NCBI RefSeq assembly: GCF_007859305.1
Contig: NZ_VOHE01000008.1
Span: 1 to 64,000 of the forward strand
Direction of reading: 5' to 3'
DNA length: 64,000 bases
Source of the DNA: Luteimonas wenzhouensis
GTDB taxonomy: Bacteria; Pseudomonadota; Gammaproteobacteria; Xanthomonadales; Xanthomonadaceae
Within the stretch, counting starts at the first letter, position 1. Each line of letters begins with the position of its first letter. The notes beneath the pieces were generated by a model. It made no database searches. It had not been told where the DNA came from and saw only the letters and a program-made list of their open reading frames with translations. The position numbers were made by a program, and so were the translations under genes. This document shows, one piece after another, positions 1 through 7,147 of the stretch.

Positions 1-2
1 GG

Positions 3-113
3 TGGATGCTCGAGTACAACGAGGAGCGCCCCCACGATTCCCTCGGCGATCTCACGCCCGCCGAGGTCCGCCAGCAATACGAGGAAAGTTCTACTTTTGC
101 GTTGTGTGCTTGA
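3..113 (+). mobile_element. IS3-family transposase OrfB, 3' end only
   Basis: The frame that enters from the left edge reads WMLEYNEERPHDSLGDLTPA and then a short tail ending at a TGA. The E-Y-N-x-x-R-P-H-x-S-L-G-x-L-T-P-A-E pattern is the conserved C-terminal end of the DDE integrase core of IS3-family OrfB proteins (the part just after the catalytic glutamate). Only about 36 codons are present because the window begins inside the element, so it is unclear whether the copy is intact upstream. No inverted repeat could be assigned with confidence downstream of the stop. It marks the start of an accessory patch ending near ssrA. Confidence 0.85.
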
Positions 114-118
114 CGGGG

Positions 119-367
119 AAGCTTACGAGGGGGCACCGCTGGCTGGCCATGCTGGAGTCGGGGGAAGCGAAGTCACTGAAGGAGATCGCCGCGCGGGAGG
201 GGATCGACAACAGCTACGTGAGCCGGATGGTCAACCTGACCACGCTGGCGCCGGACATCGTGGCCGCCATCCTCGACGACGCGCTGCCGAACCACATCAC
301 TCTGTTCGATCTGGCGGTCGATCCACCAGCGCTGTGGGAGGAGCAGCGCACGCGGATTGGGCTCTGA
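119..367 (+). pseudogene. Truncated ParB/HTH-like protein, C-terminal fragment
   Basis: From about base 119 a frame reads through to a TGA at 365. It contains KSLKEIAAREGIDNSYVSRM, a helix-turn-helix typical of KorB/ParB-like and recombinase-associated proteins, followed by NLTTLAPDIVAAILDDALPN. This matches the C-terminal half of a family of small proteins often found next to phage-type recombinases in proteobacterial islands. The expected N-terminal half is missing: the frame upstream instead overlaps the IS3 transposase end, so the gene appears cut by the insertion. It converges on abiEii, whose stop is 7 bases away. The family assignment rests on motif recognition; the exact function is unknown. 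Confidence 0.6.
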
Positions 368-373
368 CGCGCT

Positions 374-1288
374 TCAACCCGCCACTGGCGACCACGGGCC
401 GCCAGCCTGCCAGTGCTGCGGATGGTGGGTGTCGGCGTTCGCTGCCGTGATGACGGGAAGCAAAAAATCGCGAAGCGTCGCCACGACGTCCTCCAGGCTC
501 AGCGCTTCGATCTTGTTCTTCCCAAGAAACGCCTGCCACTGTGTCTGCTTCTGGGCGTCCTGCACAAAACCATCACTCAGGCCGAGGGGGGCATCCGTGG
601 GCAGTGCCGTCTTGCGGCGATCGAAGGTCGCCCGGAGGGCGCGGCGCAGGGTGTCGCCGTCGAAGTCGGTGTAACGCGACAAGATCCAGAGATCGAAGTA
701 ATCCTTCATGCGGCTGTTGGCGATGCCGAGCGAGGCCAACGCCTCCAGCTTTTCCGCCACCACGGTGTAGCGTGGATAGACGCGCAGCTTCGGCGCGTCG
801 AATTCCGGCAGCATCACGGGGTAGTGAACATCCTCGGGCCCTGGCGTGACGGCATCGCCGAAGCCGATGTCAACCTGGATCGGGCAACGTGCCCCATCGA
901 TCAGTCCGAGCAAGGTGACGCGCACGCCGGCGTAGTTGGCCTCCTTGCGAATCTCGGCTGCCTGGACGGTGTCCGGCCGAAACGTCACGCCGTCGCCGGT
1001 GTCGATGGCGCAGACTTCCTTGAAGACACCTTCGAGGTGCGGCAGCTCGGCCGGGCCAAAGCTCAGGAAATCCGCGTCGCGCGTCGGACGATGCGGGACA
1101 TCGAACCACAAGTCGAACAGCAGCGCGCCTTTCAGCAGGAACTGGTCGGCGTGAGGCGAGATGCTGAGCCGGTACAGCAGACGCTCGAGCGCATAGCGGG
1201 TCAAGACCAGATTGAAGTCCTGCTGGGTGTCGCGTGCGCGATTGAGCCGTCGGGCGCGCACCGAGGCGGCTATGTTGCGTTGGTTCAT
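374..1288 (-). CDS. abiEii: AbiEii/AbiGii-family toxin (nucleotidyltransferase)
   Basis: A 304-residue protein and toxin half of an AbiE type IV toxin-antitoxin pair. Visible motifs are LLKGALLFDLWFDVPHRPTR followed directly by DADFLSF (the nucleotidyltransferase core; acids at about residues 71 and 73) and, in the second half, VVAEKLEALASLGIANSRMK followed by DYFDLW, the conserved AbiEii signature. Members of the family transfer nucleotides to tRNA or other targets and halt growth, and some AbiE systems abort phage infection. The start chosen at 1288 gives a 4-base ATGA overlap with abiEi, typical of these operons; a longer in-frame form to 1333 would run back into abiEi. The target and any phage specificity cannot be told from sequence. 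Confidence 0.88.
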   Translation of the reverse strand: MNQRNIAASVRARRLNRARDTQQDFNLVLTRYALERLLYRLSISPHADQFLLKGALLFDLWFDVPHRPTRDADFLSFGPAELPHLEGVFKEVCAIDTGDGVTFRPDTVQAAEIRKEANYAGVRVTLLGLIDGARCPIQVDIGFGDAVTPGPEDVHYPVMLPEFDAPKLRVYPRYTVVAEKLEALASLGIANSRMKDYFDLWILSRYTDFDGDTLRRALRATFDRRKTALPTDAPLGLSDGFVQDAQKQTQWQAFLGKNKIEALSLEDVVATLRDFLLPVITAANADTHHPQHWQAGGPWSPVAG

Positions 1289-1884
1289 GACAGGCTTTCC
1301 ATGTAGGGCCGCATCACATTGGCCACTCGGCACAGCTCAGCAAAGCGCCACAGCTCATCCATGCTGACACGCTTGGCGCGCCAGGCTTCCTGCAGCGCCT
1401 CCAGCGCGACATCGAGGCCGATCTTGTTGCGGAATTTGAAGCAGTCGGCCACCGTCCGGGCGACGTTGGTCACGCGCACCGGCACACCATCGACGGAGTG
1501 TTCCTCGATCCCCTCCGTCAGCGCTGCGCCAGAGAAGCGCACGATGCGCAGCGGGGGATAATCCATCTTTGGCGCGCGCGCCTTGTTCGGGATGGCCAGC
1601 CAGACCTCGAATGGCGACTGTGTGGTGAGTTCGTGCACGCGCAGTGCCGACAGCAGGCAGACGATGGCCTGCGGGTGTTTGCGTGCCACTTCGGCCAGCG
1701 CGCCGTGCTCCGAGACGGGCCGGTCCGGAATCGCATACAGGCCCCGTCCCACGCGCTGGAGCAGCCCTTGCCGCACCAGCCGCGTGAGGGCGACAGTGGG
1801 CAGCCCGCGCTCATTGAGATCACGTGGACGAATAAGGCCGCGCTGGGCGGCAAGTTTCAGAATGCTCTGGTGTGAACTGTCCAT
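1285..1884 (-). CDS. abiEi: AbiEi-family antitoxin (winged-helix repressor)
   Basis: A 199-residue protein upstream of and overlapping abiEii. The N-terminus (MDSSHQSILKLAAQRGLIRP then DLNERGLPTVALTRLVRQGL) is the winged-helix domain of AbiEi antitoxins, followed by GRGLYAIPD and the C-terminal neutralising domain (VARTVADCFKFRNKIGLDVA then LEAL). AbiEi proteins repress their own operon by binding inverted repeats and block the toxin without a stable complex. ATG 1884 is preferred over an in-frame TTG at 1920: the TTG lies inside the -35 box and operator, and a promoter ends 7 bases before the ATG. The operon sits between IS debris and ssrA, as expected for acquired DNA. Confidence 0.87.
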   Translation of the reverse strand: MDSSHQSILKLAAQRGLIRPRDLNERGLPTVALTRLVRQGLLQRVGRGLYAIPDRPVSEHGALAEVARKHPQAIVCLLSALRVHELTTQSPFEVWLAIPNKARAPKMDYPPLRIVRFSGAALTEGIEEHSVDGVPVRVTNVARTVADCFKFRNKIGLDVALEALQEAWRAKRVSMDELWRFAELCRVANVMRPYMESLS

Positions 1885-1890
1885 GCCGCC

Positions 1891-1931
1891 ATAATGTTGC
1901 GGAACGTCGGTAGTTGTCAATAATTACCGAC
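1891..1931 (-). promoter_or_regulatory. abiE promoter with overlapping operator
   Basis: On the minus strand TTGACA (1920-1915) and CATTAT (1896-1891) are separated by 18 bases, a good sigma-70 promoter. A perfect 7-base inverted repeat, GTCGGTA (1906-1912) and TACCGAC (1925-1931), with a 12-base spacer, brackets the -35 box. AbiEi proteins are known to bind inverted repeats for autorepression, so this is the likely operator. The -10 box ends 7 bases before the ATG at 1884, which predicts a leaderless mRNA. Confidence 0.65.
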
Positions 1932-2192
1932 AAAACACAACGGGCATAGTTTCCTTTGCCTGCCGATGCTGCAATCAAACCGCTTGATTCGTCCGCGCGT
2001 AACTCTTTGATTTGTATGCGTTGCGTTCGCGGCCTTTGCGGACTTCGGGCGTGTCCGGGGGAGCGAGGCCGGAGAGAAAAATGGCCAGGAGAGAGTGGAA
2101 GGTGGCCCTGGACGGGGCCAGGGGCCGGACGCCGAAGTCCACAGGCTTCCGCAGGAATCCCCGCGAACACGCGGGAGTCGGCGCGATCGGGC
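1932..2192. other. Intergenic stretch between abiE operator and ssrA terminator
   Basis: About 260 bases with no convincing gene. Short frames exist on both strands but have no recognisable domain and no credible start site. The half near abiE is less GC-rich than the rest of the window. I looked for a copy of the ssrA 3' end (an att site) and saw none here. Confidence 0.5.
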
Positions 2193-2228
2193 AAGAAAAA
2201 ACCCCAACCGAGAACGGTTGGGGGTTTT
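2193..2228 (-). terminator. Rho-independent terminator of ssrA
   Basis: On the minus strand, just downstream of the tmRNA CCA end, an AACCCCCAACCG arm, a four-base loop and a CGGTTGGGGTT arm are followed by TTTTTTCTT. This is a strong intrinsic terminator in the right place and orientation for ssrA. Confidence 0.92.
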
Positions 2229-2233
2229 GGTAT

Positions 2234-2586
<353 letters not shown>

Positions 2587-2613
2587 GGGAGCGTCGATCA
2601 CGCTGACACTGGC

Positions 2614-2641
2614 AGTATATGGGCGCCCGGGCGCCACGCAA
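2614..2641 (-). promoter_or_regulatory. Putative ssrA promoter
   Basis: On the minus strand TTGCGT (2641-2636) and TATACT (2619-2614) are spaced by 16 bases. Initiation would fall about 20 bases before the mature tmRNA 5' end, consistent with a precursor trimmed by RNase P. Confidence 0.55.
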
Positions 2642-2700
2642 GGGCGCCCGCGGCCCCCGTTCAGGCCCACCGGCGGCGGATGGGCCGGTATGCTGTGGCG

Positions 2701-4914
2701 ATGTCGCGCACTCCGCCCGAGGAAGGCACGCCGGGGACCGCCCGCCCGTCGCTGCGGCGGGGCTACCTGCTGGCGGTGGTGATCCTGCTCGGATCGCTGC
2801 TGATGGTGTGGATGTACGCACGCACCGCCGGCGAGCGCGAGCAGCGGGCCGCGCAGGCCGCGTTCGAAAGCCAGAGCGACGAGGTCCTGACCCTGCTGCG
2901 CCAGCGCCTGCTGCACTACGAGCTGGCCCTGCGCGGCGGGGTGTCGCTGTACTGGTCGGTCTCGCGGCCCACGGAGCGGCAGTGGCGCGACTACGTGGGC
3001 GGGCTGGACATCGAGCACCAGTTCGAGGGGCTGCTGGGCCTGGGCTACGTGCCGTACCTGCGCCGCACCGACCTGGAGGCCCTGCAGCTGGCGATGCGCG
3101 ACGAGGGCAAGGGCCTGTTCCAGATCCGGCCGCACGGCGCGCGCGCGATCTACGGCCCGATCCTGATGCTGGAGCCGCAGTCGATCGGCAACCGCAGCGC
3201 GCTGGGCTTCGACATGTTCTCGCACCCGGTGCGGCGGGAGGCGATGGCGGCCGCCCGCGACACCGGCCAGGTCCGGCTCAGCGCCCCGGTCGAGCTGATC
3301 CAGCGCGGCGGGGACGGGCGCCGCAACGGCCTGCTGATGTACGCGCCGATCTACGCCAACGGCATCCAGCCGGCCAACCTGCAGGCGCGGCGCACGGCGA
3401 TGTCGGGCTGGGTGTACGCGCCCTTCCACGTGCGCACCTTCATGGAGAGCGCGCTGCGCCAGCTCGACTCGGGCCAGCTGCTGCGGATCGTGGACCTCGG
3501 GCAGGGCGGGCCCGGCATCGAGGTCTACGTCGATCCGGAGTTCAGGGCCGATCCGGAGCCGGAGACGTTGCGCCACTCCGAGACAGTCGAGCTGTATGGG
3601 CGCACCTGGCGGGTGGATTTCCAGTCGGCGCTGCGCACGGCCGGCGCCGCCGGTGCCGGCGCGGACCTGCGCACCAGCGTCGCCGCGGGCCTGATCGTCT
3701 CGTTCCTGCTGTTCGCGGTGGTGCTGACCCTGGCGCACACCCAGTCGCGCGCCGAGCGCCTGGCCGAAGCAATGAGCGAGTCCTACCGGCGCAGCGAGCA
3801 GCGCTTCCGCAACGCCATGCTCTATTCGGCCGGCGGCATCGCCCTGCTGGACCGGCAGGGGCGGATCGTCGAGGCCAACCCGGCGCTGGCGCGGATCCTC
3901 GGCGTGGCCCCGGCCAGCCTCCCCGGCACGGTATTGGATTCGCGGTTCGTCGATCCGGGGACGGGCGTCGCCCAGGGGGACAGCTATTCCACCGCCACCT
4001 GCAAGCTGCTGCGCAGCGACGGCGACATCCGGCTGGTGGAGCTGGTGCGCTCGCCGGTCCCGGGCGACGTCGGCAGCGACGTCGCCAGCCTCGTGCAGGT
4101 GGAGGATGTGACCGACCGGGTGCGGGCCGAGCGCGAGGTGCGGCTGCTCAACCGTACCCTCGAGGCGCGGGTCGAGCAGCGCACGCGCGAGCTCACCCTG
4201 GCCAACCACGAACTCGAGTCGTTCGCCTACAGCGTCTCGCACGACCTGCGCGCGCCGCTGCGCACGGTGGAAGGCTTCAGCCGCCTGCTGGGCGAACGCT
4301 TCGGCGACGCGATCGGGCCGGACGGACAGGACTACCTGGCCCGGGTGCGCAAGGCCGCCAACCGCATGGACGCGTTGATCGACGCCCTGCTGAAGATGTC
4401 CCGGATCACGCGCGAACCACTGCAACGCACGCAGGTGGACCTGAGCCGCCTGGCCGGCGAGGTCCTGGCCGAACTGCGGCAGGGGGAGCCGGGCCGGACG
4501 GTCGAGGCGGTGGTGGAGCCCGGCCTGGAAGCGTGCGGCGACCCGGCGCTGCTGCGCAACCTGCTGCAGAACCTGCTCGGCAACGCCTGGAAGTTCACCG
4601 CGGGCCGTGCGGACGCGCGGATCGAGTTCGGCCGCGACCCCGACGCGCCGCCGGCGCCCGGGATGCTGGCGCTGCGGGTGCGCGACAACGGTGCCGGCTT
4701 CGAGCCGGCCTACGCATCGAAGCTGTTCCGGCCGTTCCAGCGCCTGCACGGCGCCGACGAGTTCGAGGGCCATGGCATCGGCCTGGCCACGGTCAAGCGC
4801 ATCGTCGAGCGCCACGGTGGCGGAATCAGCGCCGAGGCCGCGGTGGGGGAGGGAGCGACCTTCCGGTTCACCTTGCCCGAGCGCGCCCCCGAGCCCCCCC
4901 ACGAACCGCATTGA
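2701..4914 (+). CDS. CHASE-PAS sensor histidine kinase
   Basis: A 737-residue membrane sensor kinase. An N-terminal membrane segment (LLAVVILLGSLLMVWMY, about residues 20-38) is followed by a periplasmic CHASE-type domain to about residue 270, a second membrane segment near 326-346, a PAS domain (about 360-475), a short coiled linker and a kinase core. The H-box is SVSHDLRAPLRTVEG (His514), and the ATPase shows NLLGNAWKFT (N-box), DNGAGF (G1) and GHGIGLATVKRIVERHGG (G2). The core resembles phytochrome-type kinases. It carries no receiver domain and no response regulator is adjacent, so it is an orphan whose partner and ligand are unknown. ATG 2701 is preferred to GTG 2680 because the upstream form adds seven residues without gain. 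It is transcribed away from ssrA and converges on smpB. Confidence 0.9.
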   Translation: MSRTPPEEGTPGTARPSLRRGYLLAVVILLGSLLMVWMYARTAGEREQRAAQAAFESQSDEVLTLLRQRLLHYELALRGGVSLYWSVSRPTERQWRDYVGGLDIEHQFEGLLGLGYVPYLRRTDLEALQLAMRDEGKGLFQIRPHGARAIYGPILMLEPQSIGNRSALGFDMFSHPVRREAMAAARDTGQVRLSAPVELIQRGGDGRRNGLLMYAPIYANGIQPANLQARRTAMSGWVYAPFHVRTFMESALRQLDSGQLLRIVDLGQGGPGIEVYVDPEFRADPEPETLRHSETVELYGRTWRVDFQSALRTAGAAGAGADLRTSVAAGLIVSFLLFAVVLTLAHTQSRAERLAEAMSESYRRSEQRFRNAMLYSAGGIALLDRQGRIVEANPALARILGVAPASLPGTVLDSRFVDPGTGVAQGDSYSTATCKLLRSDGDIRLVELVRSPVPGDVGSDVASLVQVEDVTDRVRAEREVRLLNRTLEARVEQRTRELTLANHELESFAYSVSHDLRAPLRTVEGFSRLLGERFGDAIGPDGQDYLARVRKAANRMDALIDALLKMSRITREPLQRTQVDLSRLAGEVLAELRQGEPGRTVEAVVEPGLEACGDPALLRNLLQNLLGNAWKFTAGRADARIEFGRDPDAPPAPGMLALRVRDNGAGFEPAYASKLFRPFQRLHGADEFEGHGIGLATVKRIVERHGGGISAEAAVGEGATFRFTLPERAPEPPHEPH

Positions 4915-4947
4915 CCGGGCCGCATCGACCCCGCTGCCGCGGGCCGT

Positions 4948-5442
4948 TCAGGCGTCGCGGTTGTGCGCGCGCAGCAGCCGCTGGCGGTCGCGCGACCAGT
5001 CGCGGTCGCGCGCGGCCTGGCGCTTGTCGTGGGCCTGCTTGCCCTTGGCCAGGGCCAGCTCGACCTTGACCTTGTTGCCCTTCCAGTACATCGCGGTCGG
5101 CACCAGGGTGTAGCCTTCGCGCTGGACCCGGCCGACCAGATTGTCGATCTCGCGCCGGTGCAGCAGCAGCTTGCGGGTCCGCTGGGCGTCGGCGACCACG
5201 TGGGTCGAGGCCTGGGTGAGCGGGGTGATCTGGGCGCCGAACAGGTAGAGTTCGGCGTCGCGGACCACGGCGTAGGCCTCGCCGATGCTGGCGCGGCCGG
5301 CGCGGATGGCCTTGAGCTCCCAGCCCTGCAGCGCGATCCCGGCCTCGAACCGCTGTTCGAGGTGGTAGTCGTGGCGCGCGCGCCGGTTCAGGGCGATGGT
5401 CCGGTCGCCGTTTGCCTTATCCTTTCCGCTCTTTTTTCCCAT
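4948..5442 (-). CDS. smpB: SsrA-binding protein SmpB
   Basis: A 164-residue protein with the SmpB OB-fold sequence (RRARHDYHLEQRFEAGIALQ then GWELKAIRAGRASIGEAY) and the basic C-terminal tail (KGKQAHDKRQAARDRDWSRD) that enters the mRNA channel during trans-translation. It binds tmRNA and brings it to stalled ribosomes. ATG 5442 begins MGKKSGKDKANGDRTIALNR, the usual family start; a longer frame would add 35 residues overlapping ratA regulatory DNA. It is divergent from ratA with start codons about 40 bases apart, a common smpB-ratA arrangement in gammaproteobacteria. Confidence 0.97.
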   Translation of the reverse strand: MGKKSGKDKANGDRTIALNRRARHDYHLEQRFEAGIALQGWELKAIRAGRASIGEAYAVVRDAELYLFGAQITPLTQASTHVVADAQRTRKLLLHRREIDNLVGRVQREGYTLVPTAMYWKGNKVKVELALAKGKQAHDKRQAARDRDWSRDRQRLLRAHNRDA

Positions 5443-5482
5443 CCGGCCATTCTCCCCGAAGGCGGCCGGCGACGCGAGCCAG

Positions 5483-5908
5483 ATGCCCACGATCGAACGC
5501 AGCGCCCTGGTCGAGCACTCCGTCAACCGGATGTTCGACCTGGTCAACGACGTCCCCGCCTATCCCCGCCGTTTCCAGTGGTGCGAGCGCGCCGAGGTGC
5601 TGGAGCAGGGCGAGGGGCGGATGTTGGCGCGGCTGGAACTGGGCCTGGCGGGCTTCCGCACCTGGTTCACCACCGAGAACACGCTCGATCCCCCGCACCG
5701 GATCGACATGGACCTGCGCGACGGTCCCTTCCGCCGGCTGCGTGGACGCTGGCTGTTCCATGCGCTGGACGAAAGCGCCTGCAAGGTGTCGCTACGCCTG
5801 GATTTCGAGCCGCAGCGGGCGCTGATGCTGCCGGTGCTGTCGCTGGGCATGCGCGGGCTGGCTGACCGGATGGTGGACGACTTCGTGCGCGTGGCCGACG
5901 GAGGCTGA
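5483..5908 (+). CDS. ratA: RatA-family START/polyketide cyclase-like protein
   Basis: A 141-residue protein of the SRPBCC (START-like) fold. It begins MPTIERSALVEHSVNRMFDL with VNDVPAYPRRFQWCERAEVL, the hallmark of the RatA/YfjG and Coq10-like family. In E. coli RatA was described as blocking 70S assembly, while eukaryotic Coq10 binds ubiquinone; which role applies here is unsettled. ATG 5483 gives the standard family N-terminus. The gene is five bases upstream of rnfH (ratB), with which it probably forms an operon, and is divergent from smpB. Confidence 0.93.
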   Translation: MPTIERSALVEHSVNRMFDLVNDVPAYPRRFQWCERAEVLEQGEGRMLARLELGLAGFRTWFTTENTLDPPHRIDMDLRDGPFRRLRGRWLFHALDESACKVSLRLDFEPQRALMLPVLSLGMRGLADRMVDDFVRVADGG

Positions 5909-5913
5909 CGGCG

Positions 5914-6183
5914 ATGCGGGTGCAGGTGGTCCGGGCCTGGCCGGAACGCTTCGACGCCGAGGAGCTGGACCTGCCCCGCGGCGCCACGGTCGCCGACGCC
6001 CTGGCGGCGACCCGGCTGCCGCTGGACGGCGTGGCCGGGGTGGCGGTCCACGGCACGCGCGTGCGCGAGGACACGCCGCTGGCCGGGGGCGACCGGATCG
6101 AGCTGCTGGGGCCGCTGGTCGCCGACCCCAACGAGCGCCGCCGGCGGCGGGCGCAGGCGCAGGCCGGACGCGGGCGGCGCTAG
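5914..6183 (+). CDS. rnfH: RnfH-family ubiquitin-like protein (RatB)
   Basis: An 89-residue small protein of the RnfH family (beta-grasp fold). It starts MRVQVVRAWPERFDAEELDL and contains VADALAATRLPLDGVAGVAV and GDRIELLGPLVADPNERRRR, the typical ending with an arginine-rich tail. Its biochemical role is not known; it is almost always found next to ratA, as here. Only five bases separate it from ratA, so translation is probably coupled. It converges on bamE. Confidence 0.9.
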   Translation: MRVQVVRAWPERFDAEELDLPRGATVADALAATRLPLDGVAGVAVHGTRVREDTPLAGGDRIELLGPLVADPNERRRRRAQAQAGRGRR

Positions 6184-6192
6184 GGCCGGGCG

Positions 6193-6585
6193 CTAGCGCC
6201 GCCGGTTGCCCTTTTCCTTCGGCAGGTTGCCGAAGCGGCGCATGCGTTCGGACAGTTCCTTGTCCTGCTCGGGGAAGTAGTCGCCTTCCCAGCGCGCCAG
6301 GCGGTCGTTCTCGAACCACAGGGTCAGGTTCCTGACCTCGGTATGCCCGCGCCGGCTGGTGCGCTGGGTCGCGGTGTAGTCCCAGCGCTGATGGTGGAAC
6401 GGATCGGCGATCGACGGTGTTCCCAGCAGCACCAGCACCTGCTGCTTGTCCATGCCCGCCTGCAGCTGTTCCACCGCGTCCTTCTCGATCAGGTTGCCCT
6501 GGTAGATCGGCTGTTTGTAAAGCATGCCGCAGCCGGCGGTGGCCAGGGCGATCAGGGCGACGAACGCGAAGCGGGACATGGTCAT
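6193..6585 (-). CDS. bamE: Outer membrane assembly lipoprotein BamE
   Basis: A 130-residue lipoprotein. The signal peptide MTMSRFAFVALIALATAGCG carries a lipobox (ATAGC) for lipidation and outer-membrane sorting. The mature part has the SmpA/OmlA core (YQGNLIEKDAVEQLQAGMDK then QQVLVLLGTPSIADPFHHQR). BamE supports the BamABCDE complex that inserts outer-membrane beta-barrels. Start could be ATG 6585 or ATG 6579, both in frame. It is divergent from fur, an arrangement widespread in Pseudomonas and Xanthomonas, and converges on rnfH. Confidence 0.95.
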   Translation of the reverse strand: MTMSRFAFVALIALATAGCGMLYKQPIYQGNLIEKDAVEQLQAGMDKQQVLVLLGTPSIADPFHHQRWDYTATQRTSRRGHTEVRNLTLWFENDRLARWEGDYFPEQDKELSERMRRFGNLPKEKGNRRR

Positions 6586-6696
6586 GGAACGCGGGCCTGC
6601 GAAAGGGCGGCGGGACTGCCGCGATGATACACTCCGGGCGCCTCGCCACCGGCATCCCAGGCAGCTGGCGTTCAACCGCCTGTGAACGGAGACCCC
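6586..6696. promoter_or_regulatory. Divergent bamE-fur promoter region
   Basis: A 111-base gap between divergent genes. Around 6622-6632 the sequence GATGATACACT gives a -10-like element in both directions (GATACA on plus, TATCAT on minus), so the two promoters probably overlap back to back. I see no clear Fur box here. Confidence 0.4.
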
Positions 6697-7101
6697 ATGG
6701 AATCGATGGATTTGCGCAAGGCCGGCCTCAAGGTCACGCATCCGCGGATGCGGATCCTCGCGCTGCTGGAGCGGAACACCCCGCGCCAGCACATGACGGC
6801 CGAAGACATCTACCGCCAGCTCCTGGAGCAGGGCGACGAGATCGGCCTGGCCACGGTCTACCGCGTCCTGACGCAGTTCGAGGCCGCGGGCCTGGTCATC
6901 AAGCACAACTTCGAGGGCGGCCACGCCCTGTACGAGCTCGACCGCGGCGACCACCACTACCACATGGTGGACATGAACACCGGGCAGATCACCGAGTTCG
7001 AGAGCCCGCAGATCGTCGAGCTGCTGCACAAGATCGCCAGCGAGCATGGCTACATCCTCGACGAGCATTCGCTGGTGCTGTACGTGCGCAAGAAGCGCTG
7101 A
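6697..7101 (+). CDS. fur: Ferric uptake regulator Fur
   Basis: A 134-residue iron-responsive repressor. The winged helix (TAEDIYRQLLEQGDEIGLAT with VYRVLTQFEAAGLV) is followed by the metal-binding dimerisation domain (YELDRGDHHYHMVDMNTGQI, then ASEHGYILDEHSLVLYVRKK). The histidine cluster HHYH is kept, but the whole protein contains no cysteine: the CxxC structural zinc site of E. coli Fur is replaced by VDMNTG. ATG 6697, preceded by ACGGAGA, is chosen over GTG 6682. It converges on recN. Confidence 0.95.
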   Translation: MESMDLRKAGLKVTHPRMRILALLERNTPRQHMTAEDIYRQLLEQGDEIGLATVYRVLTQFEAAGLVIKHNFEGGHALYELDRGDHHYHMVDMNTGQITEFESPQIVELLHKIASEHGYILDEHSLVLYVRKKR

Positions 7102-7147
7102 GCCGCGCCGCGGCGCCGCCGCGACCGGCCCGGTGCCGGGCTCCGGC

